Assembly: GCF_025380365.1 (NCBI RefSeq)
Contig: NZ_JAOCQF010000004.1
Coordinates: 87,748-151,747 of the forward strand
Length of the DNA: 64,000 nucleotides
Source of the DNA: Albidovulum sediminis
Lineage (GTDB): Bacteria; Pseudomonadota; Alphaproteobacteria; Rhodobacterales; Rhodobacteraceae
Direction: 5' to 3'
This document shows, in pieces, positions 34,890-44,549 of the stretch. Positions within the stretch are counted from its first letter, which is position 1; every line of letters begins with the position of its first letter. The translations under genes were made by a program, and so were the position numbers. The notes beneath the pieces are model-generated. The model saw nothing but the letters and a program-made list of their open reading frames with translations, was not told the DNA's origin and searched no databases.

Positions 34890-35807
34890 TCAACGGGGCA
34901 GCATGTCCTCGCCGTCGGGATCGGCGGCTTCCGCCACAAGCCAGTCGCGGAAGGCCTTGAGCGGCGGATACCACTCGCCCACGCGCGGCCAGACAAGGTA
35001 ATAGCTGCCCTCCCCCGGAACCGGCGCGCCCCAGGCTGCGACAAGCCGGCCGTCCAACAGCTCCGCCTTGGCCAGAAACTCTGGCAGGAGCGCCACGCCA
35101 AGGCCGTGGATCGCCGCTTGGATCATCGGCGCGAACTGATCGAACAGCATCCCTTGCGGCGGCGCACCTTCGACCCCGTGCTCCCGGAACCAGCCGGCCC
35201 AGGCGTTCGGCCGCGTCTCCAGTTGAAGGAGCGGCAGGCGCATCAGGTCGGCGGGCCCGGTGACGGGATGACGGCTCAGAAAGTCCGGCGAACAGGTCGC
35301 GACCAGCCGCTCGTCGAACAGCTTGACGGCGCCCGTGCCTGGCCAGCTGTCTGTGCCGAAGTGGATGGCAGCGTCGAAACCCTCCTCCTCGAAGTCGAAG
35401 GCGCGAAGGCGGGTGCCGAGGTTGATGGTGATGCCCGGATGGGCCGACAGGAAGCGCGCCAGCCGCGGCGCCAGCCAGCGCGTTCCGAAGGTGGGCAGGA
35501 TGGCCAGCGAAAGCGTTCCGCCGCCGGTGTCCGAGCGCAGCCGCATCGACCCGCGCGAGATCAGGTCAAGCGCCTTGCCGACATCGCGCGCATAGGCCAG
35601 CGCCCGGTCCGTCGGTCTCAGCCGCCGCCCCTCGCGCAGGAAAAGCGGGACGCCCAGCTGCGCCTCCAGGTTCTGGACCAAACGGCTGACCGCGCCCTGG
35701 GTCAGGTCGAGGTCGCGCGCCGCGGCCAGCGTCGAGCCGGTGCGGCAGACCGCTTCGAACGCCGTCAGCAGGCTGATCGACGGAAGCAGCCGGCGGGGGA
35801 TGGCCAT
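34890..35807 (-). CDS. LysR-family regulator of the lysine-degradation operon
   Basis: A 305-residue LTTR starting RRLLPSISLLTAFEAVCRTG with the HTH through LDLTQGAVSRLVQNLEAQLG, and a C-terminal effector domain (LSLAILPTFGTRWLAPRLA). GGAGGG precedes the ATG at 35807. It diverges with a 94-nt gap from the aminotransferase that heads the putative lysine operon. By the usual LTTR arrangement it should control that operon, with a pathway intermediate such as aminoadipate as effector. Confidence 0.88.
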   Translation of the reverse strand: MAIPRRLLPSISLLTAFEAVCRTGSTLAAARDLDLTQGAVSRLVQNLEAQLGVPLFLREGRRLRPTDRALAYARDVGKALDLISRGSMRLRSDTGGGTLSLAILPTFGTRWLAPRLARFLSAHPGITINLGTRLRAFDFEEEGFDAAIHFGTDSWPGTGAVKLFDERLVATCSPDFLSRHPVTGPADLMRLPLLQLETRPNAWAGWFREHGVEGAPPQGMLFDQFAPMIQAAIHGLGVALLPEFLAKAELLDGRLVAAWGAPVPGEGSYYLVWPRVGEWYPPLKAFRDWLVAEAADPDGEDMLPR

Positions 35808-35901
35808 ATATTCCCTCCATGCATACAATATCGCTGCAATAACGCTATTCGAGCGGCCCGAAAAGGCGCATGAAGCATAAAACCGATCCACAGGACGCCG
35901 C

Positions 35902-37113
35902 ATGTCATCGCCCGATCCGTTCCGCCGCTCCGCCCGCATCGCCGAAGTCGAGTTGTCGGAGATTTTGCAGATCTCCGAAGCTGCCGCCGCCATGAAGCGC
36001 GCGGGCCGTGACGTCATCTCGCTCGGGACCGGTGAGCCGGACTTTCCGACCCCGCCGCATGTTGTCGCGGCGGCGCACGAGGCGGCTCTCCGGGGCGAAA
36101 CGACCTATACCGCGACCGCAGGCACCCCCGCCCTGCGGGCCGCCATCGCCGAGGCCTGCGCGCGCGACAACGGTTACCGCCCGGAACCGGCCGAGGTCAT
36201 CGTCTCTGCCGGCGCCAAGCAGGTGATCTTCAACGCCTTCTTCGCCACGCTCGATGCCGGCGACGAGGTGATCCTCGCCGCGCCCTACTGGACCAGCTAC
36301 CCCGACATGGTCGGCGTCTGCGGCGGCACGCCCGTTATCGTCGCGGCGGGGGCGGAGGACGGCTTCAAGCTGACGCCGGCCGCGCTTGCGGCGGCGATCA
36401 CCGGCCGGACGCGATGGGTTCTCCTGAATTCCCCCGGCAATCCCTCGGGCGCGGTCTATTCGCCGGCCGAGTTGCAGGCGCTGGCCGAGGAGCTGCGGAA
36501 CGCGCCCCATGTCGGCATCGTCGCCGACGAGATTTACCAGCACATCTGTTACGTCCCCTTCGCGTCATTCCGCGCAGTCGCCCCCGATCTTGCGGACCGG
36601 ACGCTGATCGTGAACGGCGTGTCGAAGTCCCACGCGATGACCGGCTGGCGCATCGGCTGGGGCATCGGCCCCAGGCGCCTGATCGAGGCGATGGTGGCTG
36701 TGCAGGGCCAGGTGACGTCAGGCGCGTCGTCGGTCAGCCAGGCGGCCGCACTTGCCGCGGTCTCGGGCGATCAGCAACTTCTGGCGGAGCGCAACGACGA
36801 CTTCCGCGAACGCCGTGACATGGTGCAGGCGGCGCTCAATGCCACCGGCCTTATCCGCTGCGGCTCGGCCGATGGTGCCTTCTACCTCTTTCCCGACTGC
36901 ACCGCAGCCTTCGGCAAGACGGCGCCCGACGGAACCCGGATCGAAAAGGACGCCGATTTCACCGCGGCCCTTCTGCAGGCCGAAGGCGTCGCCCTCGTGC
37001 CCGGCCGCGCCTTCGGGCTTCCCGGCCATTTCCGCCTGTCCTACGCCTATTCGCGCGCCTCGCTGACCGAGGCCTGCGCCCGTATCGCCCGTTTCTGCAC
37101 ATCGCTCGCCTGA
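35902..37113 (+). CDS. Class I aminotransferase, candidate 2-aminoadipate aminotransferase
   Basis: A 403-residue fold-type I enzyme of the aspartate aminotransferase I-gamma type. Motifs: [12 protein letters not shown] near residue 41, [24 protein letters not shown] with the PLP-phenol Tyr, and [15 protein letters not shown] with the Schiff-base Lys, plus [12 protein letters not shown] with the carboxylate-binding Arg. By sequence alone it could be an aspartate aminotransferase. First place in an operon with AASA dehydrogenase, saccharopine dehydrogenase-like and glutaryl-CoA dehydrogenase genes points to 2-aminoadipate to 2-oxoadipate. Confidence 0.82.
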   Translation: MSSPDPFRRSARIAEVELSEILQISEAAAAMKRAGRDVISLGTGEPDFPTPPHVVAAAHEAALRGETTYTATAGTPALRAAIAEACARDNGYRPEPAEVIVSAGAKQVIFNAFFATLDAGDEVILAAPYWTSYPDMVGVCGGTPVIVAAGAEDGFKLTPAALAAAITGRTRWVLLNSPGNPSGAVYSPAELQALAEELRNAPHVGIVADEIYQHICYVPFASFRAVAPDLADRTLIVNGVSKSHAMTGWRIGWGIGPRRLIEAMVAVQGQVTSGASSVSQAAALAAVSGDQQLLAERNDDFRERRDMVQAALNATGLIRCGSADGAFYLFPDCTAAFGKTAPDGTRIEKDADFTAALLQAEGVALVPGRAFGLPGHFRLSYAYSRASLTEACARIARFCTSLA

Positions 37114-37124
37114 GGAGACCGCCC

Positions 37125-38333
37125 ATGGCCCTGAAACCCAAAGACGCCCCCGACCTGTCGCGCTTCGACTGGGAAGACGCCTTCCGCATGGAAGACCAGC
37201 TGTCCGAGGATGAGCGGATGATGCGCGACAGCGCGCGTGCCTACGCGCAGGAAAAGCTGCTGCCGCGGGTCACCGCCGCCTACCGCGAGGAAAAGACCGA
37301 CCCGGCGATCTTCCGCGAGATGGGAGAGATGGGGCTTCTCGGCGTGACGGTGCCCGAGGAATACGGTGGGCTCGGCGCCTCCTACGTCGCCTACGGCCTT
37401 GTCGCGCGCGAGGTGGAGCGGATCGACAGTGGCTATCGCTCGATGATGTCGGTGCAGTCATCGCTGGTGATGTATCCGATCTACGCCTACGGATCGGAGG
37501 AACAGCGGCGGAAGTACCTGCCGAAGCTCGCCTCCGGCGAATTCATCGGCTGCTTCGGCCTGACCGAGCCGGATGCAGGCTCCGACCCGGCGGGGATGAA
37601 GACCCGGGCCACCAAGACGGCGAACGGCTATGTGCTGAACGGGTCGAAGATGTGGATTTCGAACGCGCCGATCGCGGACGTGTTCGTCGTCTGGGCCAAA
37701 TCCGACGCGCACGGCGGCAAGATCCGCGGCTTCGTGCTGGAAAAGGGCATGAAGGGCCTTTCGGCCCCGAAGATCGGCGGCAAGCTTTCGCTCCGTGCCT
37801 CGATTACCGGCGAGATCGTGATGAAGGATGTCGAGGTCGGCGAGGACGCGCTCTTGCCGAATGTCGAGGGGCTGAAGGGCCCCTTCGGCTGCCTCAACCG
37901 CGCTCGCTACGGCATCAGCTGGGGCGTGATGGGCGCGGCCGAGGCCTGTTTCCACGCCGCGCGCCAGTACGGGCTCGACCGCAAGCAGTTCAACCGCCCG
38001 CTGGCCCAGACTCAGATATTCCAGCTCAAGCTCGCCAACATGCTGACCGAGATCAGCCTGGGCCTGCAGGCCAGCTTGCGCGTCGGCCGTCTGATGGACG
38101 AGGCCAACGCCGCGCCAGAGATGATTTCCATCGTCAAGCGCAACAACTGCGGCAAGGCGCTGGAGATTGCGCGCCACGCCCGTGACATGCACGGCGGCAA
38201 CGGCATCCAGGAGGATTTCCATGTCATGCGGCACATGGTGAACCTCGAAACGGTGAACACCTATGAGGGCACCCACGACGTGCACGCCCTCATCCTCGGG
38301 CGCGCCGTCACCGGGCTTCAGGCATTCTTCTGA
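37125..38333 (+). CDS. gcdH: Glutaryl-CoA dehydrogenase
   Basis: A 402-residue flavoprotein that oxidises and decarboxylates glutaryl-CoA to crotonyl-CoA. It follows the human GCDH sequence closely: [16 protein letters not shown] holds the Arg that binds the free carboxylate, [13 protein letters not shown] contacts FAD, and [17 protein letters not shown] contains the catalytic Glu. These specific features separate it from other acyl-CoA dehydrogenases. It is the final committed enzyme of the lysine route and lies 11 nt after the aminotransferase gene. Confidence 0.95.
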   Translation: MALKPKDAPDLSRFDWEDAFRMEDQLSEDERMMRDSARAYAQEKLLPRVTAAYREEKTDPAIFREMGEMGLLGVTVPEEYGGLGASYVAYGLVAREVERIDSGYRSMMSVQSSLVMYPIYAYGSEEQRRKYLPKLASGEFIGCFGLTEPDAGSDPAGMKTRATKTANGYVLNGSKMWISNAPIADVFVVWAKSDAHGGKIRGFVLEKGMKGLSAPKIGGKLSLRASITGEIVMKDVEVGEDALLPNVEGLKGPFGCLNRARYGISWGVMGAAEACFHAARQYGLDRKQFNRPLAQTQIFQLKLANMLTEISLGLQASLRVGRLMDEANAAPEMISIVKRNNCGKALEIARHARDMHGGNGIQEDFHVMRHMVNLETVNTYEGTHDVHALILGRAVTGLQAFF

Positions 38334-38350
38334 TTTCTTCTTTTGATAAA

Positions 38351-38402
38351 TATCCCCGCCGGAGGCTTCCGACAGACAAGCCGGGAGCCTCCGGCGGGGA
38401 TA
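38351..38402. terminator. Long 17-bp palindrome between gcdH and the E1 gene
   Basis: A perfect 17-bp stem (38351-38367 and 38386-38402) around an 18-nt loop, with the AATATCCCCGCCGGAGGC core and a TACTTGGAAAAAG tail after it. It lies in the 105-nt gap inside the lysine operon. As a hairpin it could end part of the transcripts in either direction. It belongs to the same kind of repeated intergenic element as those at 14768 and 34253. Confidence 0.55.
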
Positions 38403-38438
38403 CTTGGAAAAAGAAGAACGGCAAGTGAGAGACAGGCG

Positions 38439-40628
38439 ATGGATCGCGCTGATATCGTTCACGAGAATTTCCTGCGCCGGGTCGCGGCGCGCGACCTGCC
38501 GCCGGGCGAGGCGCCCTCGGGGCCGCTTTCGGCGGCGGATGCGGTGGCGGGCTACCGGGCAGGCTGCCTGACCCGCGCGCTCGACCGGCAGAGCCGTGCG
38601 ATGCAGAAGGCGGGGCAGGGGTTCTACACCATCGGCTCCTCGGGGCATGAGGGCCTCGCCGCGGTCGCGCTGGCGCTGCGCCCGACCGACATGGCGTTCC
38701 TGCACTACCGCGACGCGGCGTTCCAGATCGCGCGGGCGGGGCAGGTTCCGGGCCAGTCGATCGCCTGGGACATGCTGTTGAGCTTTGCGGCCTCGTCAGA
38801 GGATCCGATCTCGGGAGGGCGGCACAAGGTGCTGGGATCGAAGGCGCTGGCGATCCCGCCGCAGACCTCGACCATCGCGTCGCATCTGCCCAAGGCGGTG
38901 GGCGCGGCCTATGCGATCGGCGCGGCGCGGCGGCACCGGCCGGAGCATCAGGAACTGCCCGACGATGCCATCGTCTACTGTTCCTTCGGGGACGCATCCG
39001 CCAACCATTCGACGGCGCAAGGGGCCTTCAACACCGCGCAGTGGACGTCCTACCAGTCGATCCCGCTACCGCTTCTGTTCGTCTGCGAGGACAACGGCAT
39101 CGGTATTTCGACCAAGACGCCGAAGGGCTGGATCGCCGCGACCTTCGGGAACCGGCCGGGGATGAAGTATTTCCGTTGCAACGGCCTCGATCTTTACGAG
39201 ACCTTCCGGGTGGCGCGGGAAGCGGCGGACTACGTCCGCAGCCGCCGCAAGCCGGCTTTCCTGCATGTCGGTACGATCCGGCTTTACGGCCATGCCGGTG
39301 CCGACGTGCCGACCACCTATCTCTCGCGCGAGGAGGTGGAGGCCGAGGAAGCGAACGACCCGCTGCTGCACGCGGTTCGGCTTCTCGATCAGGCGGGGGC
39401 GCTGTCGCCCGACGAGGCTCTGGCCATCTACGAGGACACGAACGCCCGCGTCGCCCGCATCGCGGCAGAGGCGGTGACGCGGCCGCGCCTGCGCACGGCC
39501 GGCGAGGTCATGGCCTCGCTCATCCCGCCGGCGCGGGTGTGCCGGCCGACGAACGGCCCCTCGGCCGAGGCGCGCGGGGCGGTCTTCGGCGGTGACATGA
39601 AGGCGATGGAAGAGCCGCAGATCATGTCGCGCCTGATCAACTGGGCGCTCACCGACCTGATGCTGGCCCATCCGGAGATCGTCATGATGGGCGAGGACGT
39701 CGGCCGCAAGGGCGGCGTCTACGGCGTTACCCAGAAGCTTGTGAACCGGTTCGGGTCTGACCGGATGATCGACACGCTGCTCGATGAACAGTCGATCCTG
39801 GGCCTTGCCATCGGCATGGCGCAGAACGGTTTCGTGCCGATGCCGGAGATCCAGTTCCTGGCCTATCTCCACAACGCCGAGGACCAGATCCGGGGCGAGG
39901 CGGCGACGCTGTCCTTCTTCTCGAACGGCCAGTACACCAACCCGATGGTGTTGCGCATCGCGGGGCTTGGTTACCAGAAGGGGTTCGGCGGGCATTTCCA
40001 CAACGACAACTCGGTTGCCGTTCTCCGCGATATTCCGGGTGTCATCCTGGCGTGCCCCTCGAACGGCGCGGACGCGGCGAAGATGCTGCGCGAATGCGTG
40101 CGGCTGGCGCGCGAGGAGCAGCGGGTGGTGGTCCTTCTGGAGCCCATCGCGCTTTACCCGATGCGGGACCTGCATTCGGAGAAGGACGGCGGCTGGATGT
40201 GCCGCTATCCCGATCCGTCCGAGACGATCGCGCTGGGCGAGGTCGGGATTCATGGCGACGGCAAGGATCTTGCCATTGTCACCTTCGCAAACGGCTATTA
40301 CCTGTCGCGGCAGGCGGAACGGCGGCTGGCGGACGCGGGCGTGAAGGCGAGGGTGATCGATCTGCGCTGGCTTTCGCCATTGCCCGCCGATGCGCTGGTT
40401 GATGCCGTCGCCGGGGCCGAACGTATCCTTATCGTCGACGAGACGCGCCGGTCCGGCGGGATTGCCGAGGCGCTGATGGCGCTTTGTGCCGAACGGACGA
40501 AGGTGCCGGTGGCGCGGATCACGGCCGAAGACAGCTTCATCGCCACCGGGCCGGCCTATGCGGCGACGATGCCTTCGGCGGCCGGCATCTTCGATGCTGC
40601 GATGGCGCTGGTCGGGGGCGCGAAATGA
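38439..40628 (+). CDS. Fused alpha-beta E1 of a 2-oxoacid dehydrogenase
   Basis: A 729-residue thiamine-diphosphate enzyme that joins the E1-alpha part (about 1-350) and the E1-beta transketolase part (about 385-729) of branched-chain-type 2-oxoacid dehydrogenases. The TPP motif is seen as YCSFGDASANHST through CEDNGIGISTKTP, and the beta half has MMGEDVGRKGGVYGVT and FHNDNSVAVLRDIPG. Fused E1 genes exist for branched-chain or related substrates. In this operon 2-oxoadipate to glutaryl-CoA is the missing step, so that is the proposed substrate. No E2 or E3 gene is nearby. Confidence 0.82.
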   Translation: MDRADIVHENFLRRVAARDLPPGEAPSGPLSAADAVAGYRAGCLTRALDRQSRAMQKAGQGFYTIGSSGHEGLAAVALALRPTDMAFLHYRDAAFQIARAGQVPGQSIAWDMLLSFAASSEDPISGGRHKVLGSKALAIPPQTSTIASHLPKAVGAAYAIGAARRHRPEHQELPDDAIVYCSFGDASANHSTAQGAFNTAQWTSYQSIPLPLLFVCEDNGIGISTKTPKGWIAATFGNRPGMKYFRCNGLDLYETFRVAREAADYVRSRRKPAFLHVGTIRLYGHAGADVPTTYLSREEVEAEEANDPLLHAVRLLDQAGALSPDEALAIYEDTNARVARIAAEAVTRPRLRTAGEVMASLIPPARVCRPTNGPSAEARGAVFGGDMKAMEEPQIMSRLINWALTDLMLAHPEIVMMGEDVGRKGGVYGVTQKLVNRFGSDRMIDTLLDEQSILGLAIGMAQNGFVPMPEIQFLAYLHNAEDQIRGEAATLSFFSNGQYTNPMVLRIAGLGYQKGFGGHFHNDNSVAVLRDIPGVILACPSNGADAAKMLRECVRLAREEQRVVVLLEPIALYPMRDLHSEKDGGWMCRYPDPSETIALGEVGIHGDGKDLAIVTFANGYYLSRQAERRLADAGVKARVIDLRWLSPLPADALVDAVAGAERILIVDETRRSGGIAEALMALCAERTKVPVARITAEDSFIATGPAYAATMPSAAGIFDAAMALVGGAK

Positions 40629-41662
40629 AGACGGCGGTTGTCATCTGCCCCGGCCGGGGAACCTATACCAAGACCGAGCTTGGCTATCTGGGGCGCCATT
40701 TCGCGGACAGGGCGCTGCTGGCGCGGTTCGACGGGATGCGCGCCGCGCTGGGTCAGGAGCGGCTGAGCGAGCTTGACGGCGCGGCGAGCTATTCGGTCGC
40801 CCGCCACACGCGCGGCGACAACGCCTCGGCGCTGATCTACGCGGCGACGCTGGGCGACTTCCGCGCCATCGACGGCGAAAGGGTCAGGGTCGTCGCGGTG
40901 ACCGGAAACTCGATGGGGTGGTATTCCACCCTGGCCGTCGGCGGCGCGCTGTCCGCGGAGGCGGGGTTCGAGGTGGTCAACACCATGGGTACGCTGATGC
41001 AGGAGGCGCTGATCGGTGGCCAGCTGATCTATCCCTTCGTGGACGAGGACTGGCGGCCCGATCCGGCCCGGAAGGCCGACCTGATGGCACTTGTGGCGGG
41101 GATCGCCGCCCGCCCCGGCCACGTGCTGACGCTGTCCATCGACCTTGGCGGAATGCTGGTGCTTGCCGGCAACGAAGAGGGGCTGAAGGCGTTCGAGGCG
41201 GCGGTCCCGCCGGTGCAGGGTCGGTTTCCGATGCGGCTGGCCAATCACGCCGCCTTCCATTCCGCGCTGCAGGCCCCTGTCGCGGAACGTGGCCGCGCGC
41301 GGCTGTCGCCGTCGCTTTTCGGCCAGCCGAAGCTGCCGATGATCGACGGTCGCGGCGCGATCTGGTGGCCGGGCGCGACCGACACGCAGGCGCTGTGGGA
41401 CTATACCCTTGGCCACCAGGTGACCGAGACCTATGACTTCACCCATGCGATCCGCATCGCGGCGCGCGAGTTCGCTCCCGATCTGTTCATCGTCACCGGC
41501 CCCGGCACGACGCTGGGCGGGGCGGTGGCGCAGTCACTGATTCAGTCGAACTGGCGCGGCATGGGCTCGAAAACCGAATTCCAGACACGGCAACAGACGG
41601 CGCCGATGCTGGTCTCCATGGGCATGGATGACCAGCGGGCGCGCGTAACGAAGGGAGATTGA
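40625..41662 (+). CDS. FabD-like acyltransferase-domain protein
   Basis: A 345-residue protein with the malonyl-CoA:ACP transacylase fold. The nucleophile Ser lies in VTGNSMGWYST and the partner His in ANHAAFHSALQ. The helix that in FabD reads MRGKFMQ reads TMGTLMQ here, so the Arg that binds the malonyl carboxylate is lost and normal malonyl transfer is unlikely. It overlaps the E1 gene by ATGA and precedes the aldehyde dehydrogenase by 1 nt, so it belongs to the lysine operon. It may move or hydrolyse another acyl group, such as glutaryl. Confidence 0.8.
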   Translation: MKTAVVICPGRGTYTKTELGYLGRHFADRALLARFDGMRAALGQERLSELDGAASYSVARHTRGDNASALIYAATLGDFRAIDGERVRVVAVTGNSMGWYSTLAVGGALSAEAGFEVVNTMGTLMQEALIGGQLIYPFVDEDWRPDPARKADLMALVAGIAARPGHVLTLSIDLGGMLVLAGNEEGLKAFEAAVPPVQGRFPMRLANHAAFHSALQAPVAERGRARLSPSLFGQPKLPMIDGRGAIWWPGATDTQALWDYTLGHQVTETYDFTHAIRIAAREFAPDLFIVTGPGTTLGGAVAQSLIQSNWRGMGSKTEFQTRQQTAPMLVSMGMDDQRARVTKGD

Positions 41663-41663
41663 G

Positions 41664-43163
41664 ATGACCCACGACGACATTCTGAAGGCTGCAGGCCTGA
41701 CGCAGGACGACTTGCACGGCGGCACGCTTGCGGTGCATTCGCCCATCGACGGCGCCGAGGTGGCCCGCATCCGCGAGACGGACGCGGCTGAGATGCCGGC
41801 GGTGATCGCGCGTGCGCAGGGCGCCTTCCGGGCCTGGCGGCAGGTTCCGGCCCCGCGCCGGGGCGAACTGATCCGCCTGCTGGGCGAGGAACTGCGTGCG
41901 GCCAAGGCCGAACTCGGCGCGCTGGTCACGCTCGAGGCGGGCAAGATCACCTCCGAGGGTCTGGGCGAAGTGCAGGAGATGATCGACATCTGCGACTTCG
42001 CCGTGGGCCTGTCGCGGCAGCTTTACGGCCTGACGATCGCCTCCGAACGTCCCGGCCACCGGATGATGGAAACCTGGCACCCGATGGGGCCCTGCGCGGT
42101 CATCACCGCGTTCAACTTCCCCGTCGCGGTCTGGTCGTGGAATGCGGCGCTGGCGCTCGTGTGCGGCGACCCGGTGATCTGGAAACCGTCGGAGAAGACG
42201 CCGCTGACGGCGATGGCGACGATGAAGATCATGGAACGCGCGATGAAGCGTTTCGGCGATGCGCCGGACGGGCTTTGCCAGCTTGTCATCGGCGGCCCGG
42301 CAGTCGGCGAGGCGCTAGTGAACTCGAAGGACGTGCCCATCGTCTCGGCCACGGGGTCGACCCGCATGGGCGGGATCGTCGGCCCGAAGGTCGCCGCGCG
42401 CTGGGGGCGGCCGATCCTGGAACTGGGGGGCAACAACGCGATGATCGTGGCGCCCTCGGCCGATCTCGACATGGCGGTGCGGGCCATCGTCTTTTCGGCA
42501 GTCGGCACGGCCGGCCAGCGCTGTACCACGCTGCGCCGGCTGATCGCGCACAACTCGGTCAGGGACGACCTCGTGGCGCGGCTGATCAAGGCCTACGGTA
42601 GCCTGCCGGTGGGCGACCCGCGCAAGGCGACGACGCTTGTCGGCCCGCTGATCGACCACGCCTCGCGCGACCGGATGCAGGCGGCGCTCGAGAAGGCGAA
42701 GGCCGAGGGCGGCAAGGTCCATGGCGGCCGTACGGTGACTTCGGGCGTGCCGCAGGGGGGCGCCTATGTTGAGCCCGCCATCGCCGAGATGCCGGCGCAG
42801 ACCGATACGGTGCGGACCGAAACCTTCGCCCCCATCCTCTACGTCCTCGGCTACGAGACGCTGGAAGAGGCCATCGCGCTGCAGAACGACGTGCCGCAGG
42901 GTCTGTCGTCCTGCATCTTCACGCTGAACATGCGCGAGGCGGAAACCTTCCTGTCCGCGGTCGGCTCCGATTGCGGCATCGCCAACGTCAACATCGGGCC
43001 GTCGGGTGCGGAGATCGGCGGCGCCTTCGGCGGCGAGAAGGAAACCGGCGGCGGCCGGGAAAGCGGGTCGGACGCCTGGAAGGGTTACATGCGGCGCCAG
43101 ACGAATACCGTCAACTACGGCGCGACGCTGCCGCTGGCGCAGGGCGTGAAGTTCGACTTCTGA
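41664..43163 (+). CDS. amaB: 2-aminoadipate 6-semialdehyde (P6C) dehydrogenase, ALDH7 family
   Basis: A 499-residue NAD-dependent aldehyde dehydrogenase. It has the ALDH7A1/antiquitin look: MGPCAVITAFNFPVAVWSWN, ILELGGNNAMIVAP with the general-base Glu region, GTAGQRCTTLRRL with the catalytic Cys, and NVNIGPSGAEIGGAFGGEK with the ALDH7-type anchor. It would turn 2-aminoadipate semialdehyde into 2-aminoadipate. The genomic company of a saccharopine dehydrogenase-like gene and glutaryl-CoA dehydrogenase agrees. Confidence 0.9.
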   Translation: MTHDDILKAAGLTQDDLHGGTLAVHSPIDGAEVARIRETDAAEMPAVIARAQGAFRAWRQVPAPRRGELIRLLGEELRAAKAELGALVTLEAGKITSEGLGEVQEMIDICDFAVGLSRQLYGLTIASERPGHRMMETWHPMGPCAVITAFNFPVAVWSWNAALALVCGDPVIWKPSEKTPLTAMATMKIMERAMKRFGDAPDGLCQLVIGGPAVGEALVNSKDVPIVSATGSTRMGGIVGPKVAARWGRPILELGGNNAMIVAPSADLDMAVRAIVFSAVGTAGQRCTTLRRLIAHNSVRDDLVARLIKAYGSLPVGDPRKATTLVGPLIDHASRDRMQAALEKAKAEGGKVHGGRTVTSGVPQGGAYVEPAIAEMPAQTDTVRTETFAPILYVLGYETLEEAIALQNDVPQGLSSCIFTLNMREAETFLSAVGSDCGIANVNIGPSGAEIGGAFGGEKETGGGRESGSDAWKGYMRRQTNTVNYGATLPLAQGVKFDF

Positions 43164-43190
43164 TCAGGCTTCGGGGTTTCCGGGGCTATA

Positions 43191-43233
43191 CGGGCCGGTC
43201 GGCACTATGCCTGACCGGCCCGTCTTATTTTTG
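43191..43233 (+). terminator. Intrinsic terminator after the aldehyde dehydrogenase gene
   Basis: ACGGGCCGGTC (43191-43201) pairs perfectly with GACCGGCCCGT (43214-43224); the loop can extend the stem by GGC/GCC. A T-rich run (CTTATTTTT) follows at once. This is the clearest factor-independent terminator in the window and separates the operon from the saccharopine dehydrogenase-like gene. Confidence 0.85.
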
Positions 43234-43341
43234 CACTTCAGACTAAGATCCGTCGGAATGTTCGGCGCAATCGCCACCATGTTCCGGCATTCTGTCGCAA
43301 ACGGGGCGGATCCGCTCCGCGCGAAAGAGAAAGGGAAAGAC

Positions 43342-44424
43342 ATGTCGTTCAGGAAAGTGGCCGTTCTCGGCCTGGGCAAGGTGGGGCATCTAGCGGCGGA
43401 ACTTCTGGCCGGGGCCGGGTTCGAGGTGACGGGGATCGACGCCCGCGAGGTTTCGGGTTGCCCCTTCCCGGTCAAGGTGGCAGACCTTGCCGATACCTCC
43501 GCCCTCTCGGCCGCCCTGTCGGGGAACGACGCGGTCCTGTCCTGCCTGCCCTATCACCTCAACATCGGTGTCTCGACCGTCGCCCACGGGCTTGGCCTGC
43601 ATTACTTCGACCTGACCGAGGACGTGCCGACGACGCAGCATATCCGTGGCCTCGCGAAGACCTCGAAGGGCATCATGGCGCCGCAATGCGGCCTGGCCCC
43701 GGGCTTCGTCGGCATCGTCGGCGCGCATCTGGCCGAACAGTTCGACAAGGTCCGCTCGATCCGCCTGCGGGTTGGCGCGCTGCCGCAGAATCCCACCGGG
43801 CTTCTGGGCTATGCCTTCAACTGGTCGCCCGAAGGCGTGGTCAACGAGTATCTGAACGACTGCGAAGTGATCGAGGAGGGCGTGCACAAGAACGTCTCCG
43901 CGATGGAGTGGCTGGAGACCATCTATATCGACGGCGTGCATCTGGAGGCCTTCACCACCTCGGGCGGTCTCGGCACGATGTGCGAGACCTATGCGGGCCG
44001 GGTGGAGAACCTGGACTACAAGACCATGCGCTATCCGGGGCATGTGCAACTGATGAACTTCTTCTTCCATGAGCTTCTGATGCGGGAGAACCGGGAAACC
44101 GCGGGCCGCATCCTGACCCACGCCAAGCCGCCGGTCGACGAGGACGTGGTCTATGTCCATGTCGCCGCCGAGGGCTGGGTCGAGGGGCAACTGAAGCGCA
44201 AGGAGTTCGTGCGCGCCTACTATCCGCTGGAAATCGGCGGGCGTCGGCGGACTGCGATCGCCTGGACGACCTCGGCCTCGGTGGTGGCGGTGATCGAGAT
44301 GGTGCGCGACGGCGCGATCCCGGCCAAGGGCTTCCTCAAGCAGGAAGACATCCCGTTGTCGCCCTATCTCGCGACCCGCACCGGCAACTATTACAACATT
44401 GGGCACCGGGGCCGGAACGCCTGA
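43342..44424 (+). CDS. Saccharopine dehydrogenase-family protein
   Basis: A 360-residue NAD(P)-binding protein of the saccharopine dehydrogenase/LYS9 type. The Rossmann motif is KVAVLGLGKVGHLAAELL, followed by LSCLPYHLNIGVS and MAPQCGLAPGFVGIVG, and a C-terminal substrate domain (SPEGVVNEYLNDCEVI). It would split saccharopine to glutamate and 2-aminoadipate semialdehyde, the substrate of the enzyme encoded just upstream. It corresponds to the SDH half of LKR/SDH; the lysine-ketoglutarate reductase half is not in the window. The ATG at 43342 has AAGGGAAAG before it. Confidence 0.87.
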   Translation: MSFRKVAVLGLGKVGHLAAELLAGAGFEVTGIDAREVSGCPFPVKVADLADTSALSAALSGNDAVLSCLPYHLNIGVSTVAHGLGLHYFDLTEDVPTTQHIRGLAKTSKGIMAPQCGLAPGFVGIVGAHLAEQFDKVRSIRLRVGALPQNPTGLLGYAFNWSPEGVVNEYLNDCEVIEEGVHKNVSAMEWLETIYIDGVHLEAFTTSGGLGTMCETYAGRVENLDYKTMRYPGHVQLMNFFFHELLMRENRETAGRILTHAKPPVDEDVVYVHVAAEGWVEGQLKRKEFVRAYYPLEIGGRRRTAIAWTTSASVVAVIEMVRDGAIPAKGFLKQEDIPLSPYLATRTGNYYNIGHRGRNA

Positions 44425-44465
44425 TCGGGCGAAGCGCGCGCCGGGCGCGCGCAAGCCTGTCCCTC

Positions 44466-44491
44466 ACGCTTCCCGGTTTTCCGGGAAGCGT
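44466..44491. terminator. 11-bp hairpin between convergent genes
   Basis: ACGCTTCCCGG (44466-44476) and CCGGGAAGCGT (44481-44491) flank a TTTT loop. It lies midway between the ends of the saccharopine dehydrogenase-like and BetI-like genes and could serve both strands, though no long T-run follows. Confidence 0.55.
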
Positions 44492-44549
44492 TCGCGGGCC
44501 TTCTGCTGGCGCATTCGGGAAGCCGGGGACGCCGCACAGGCCCTGCGGT

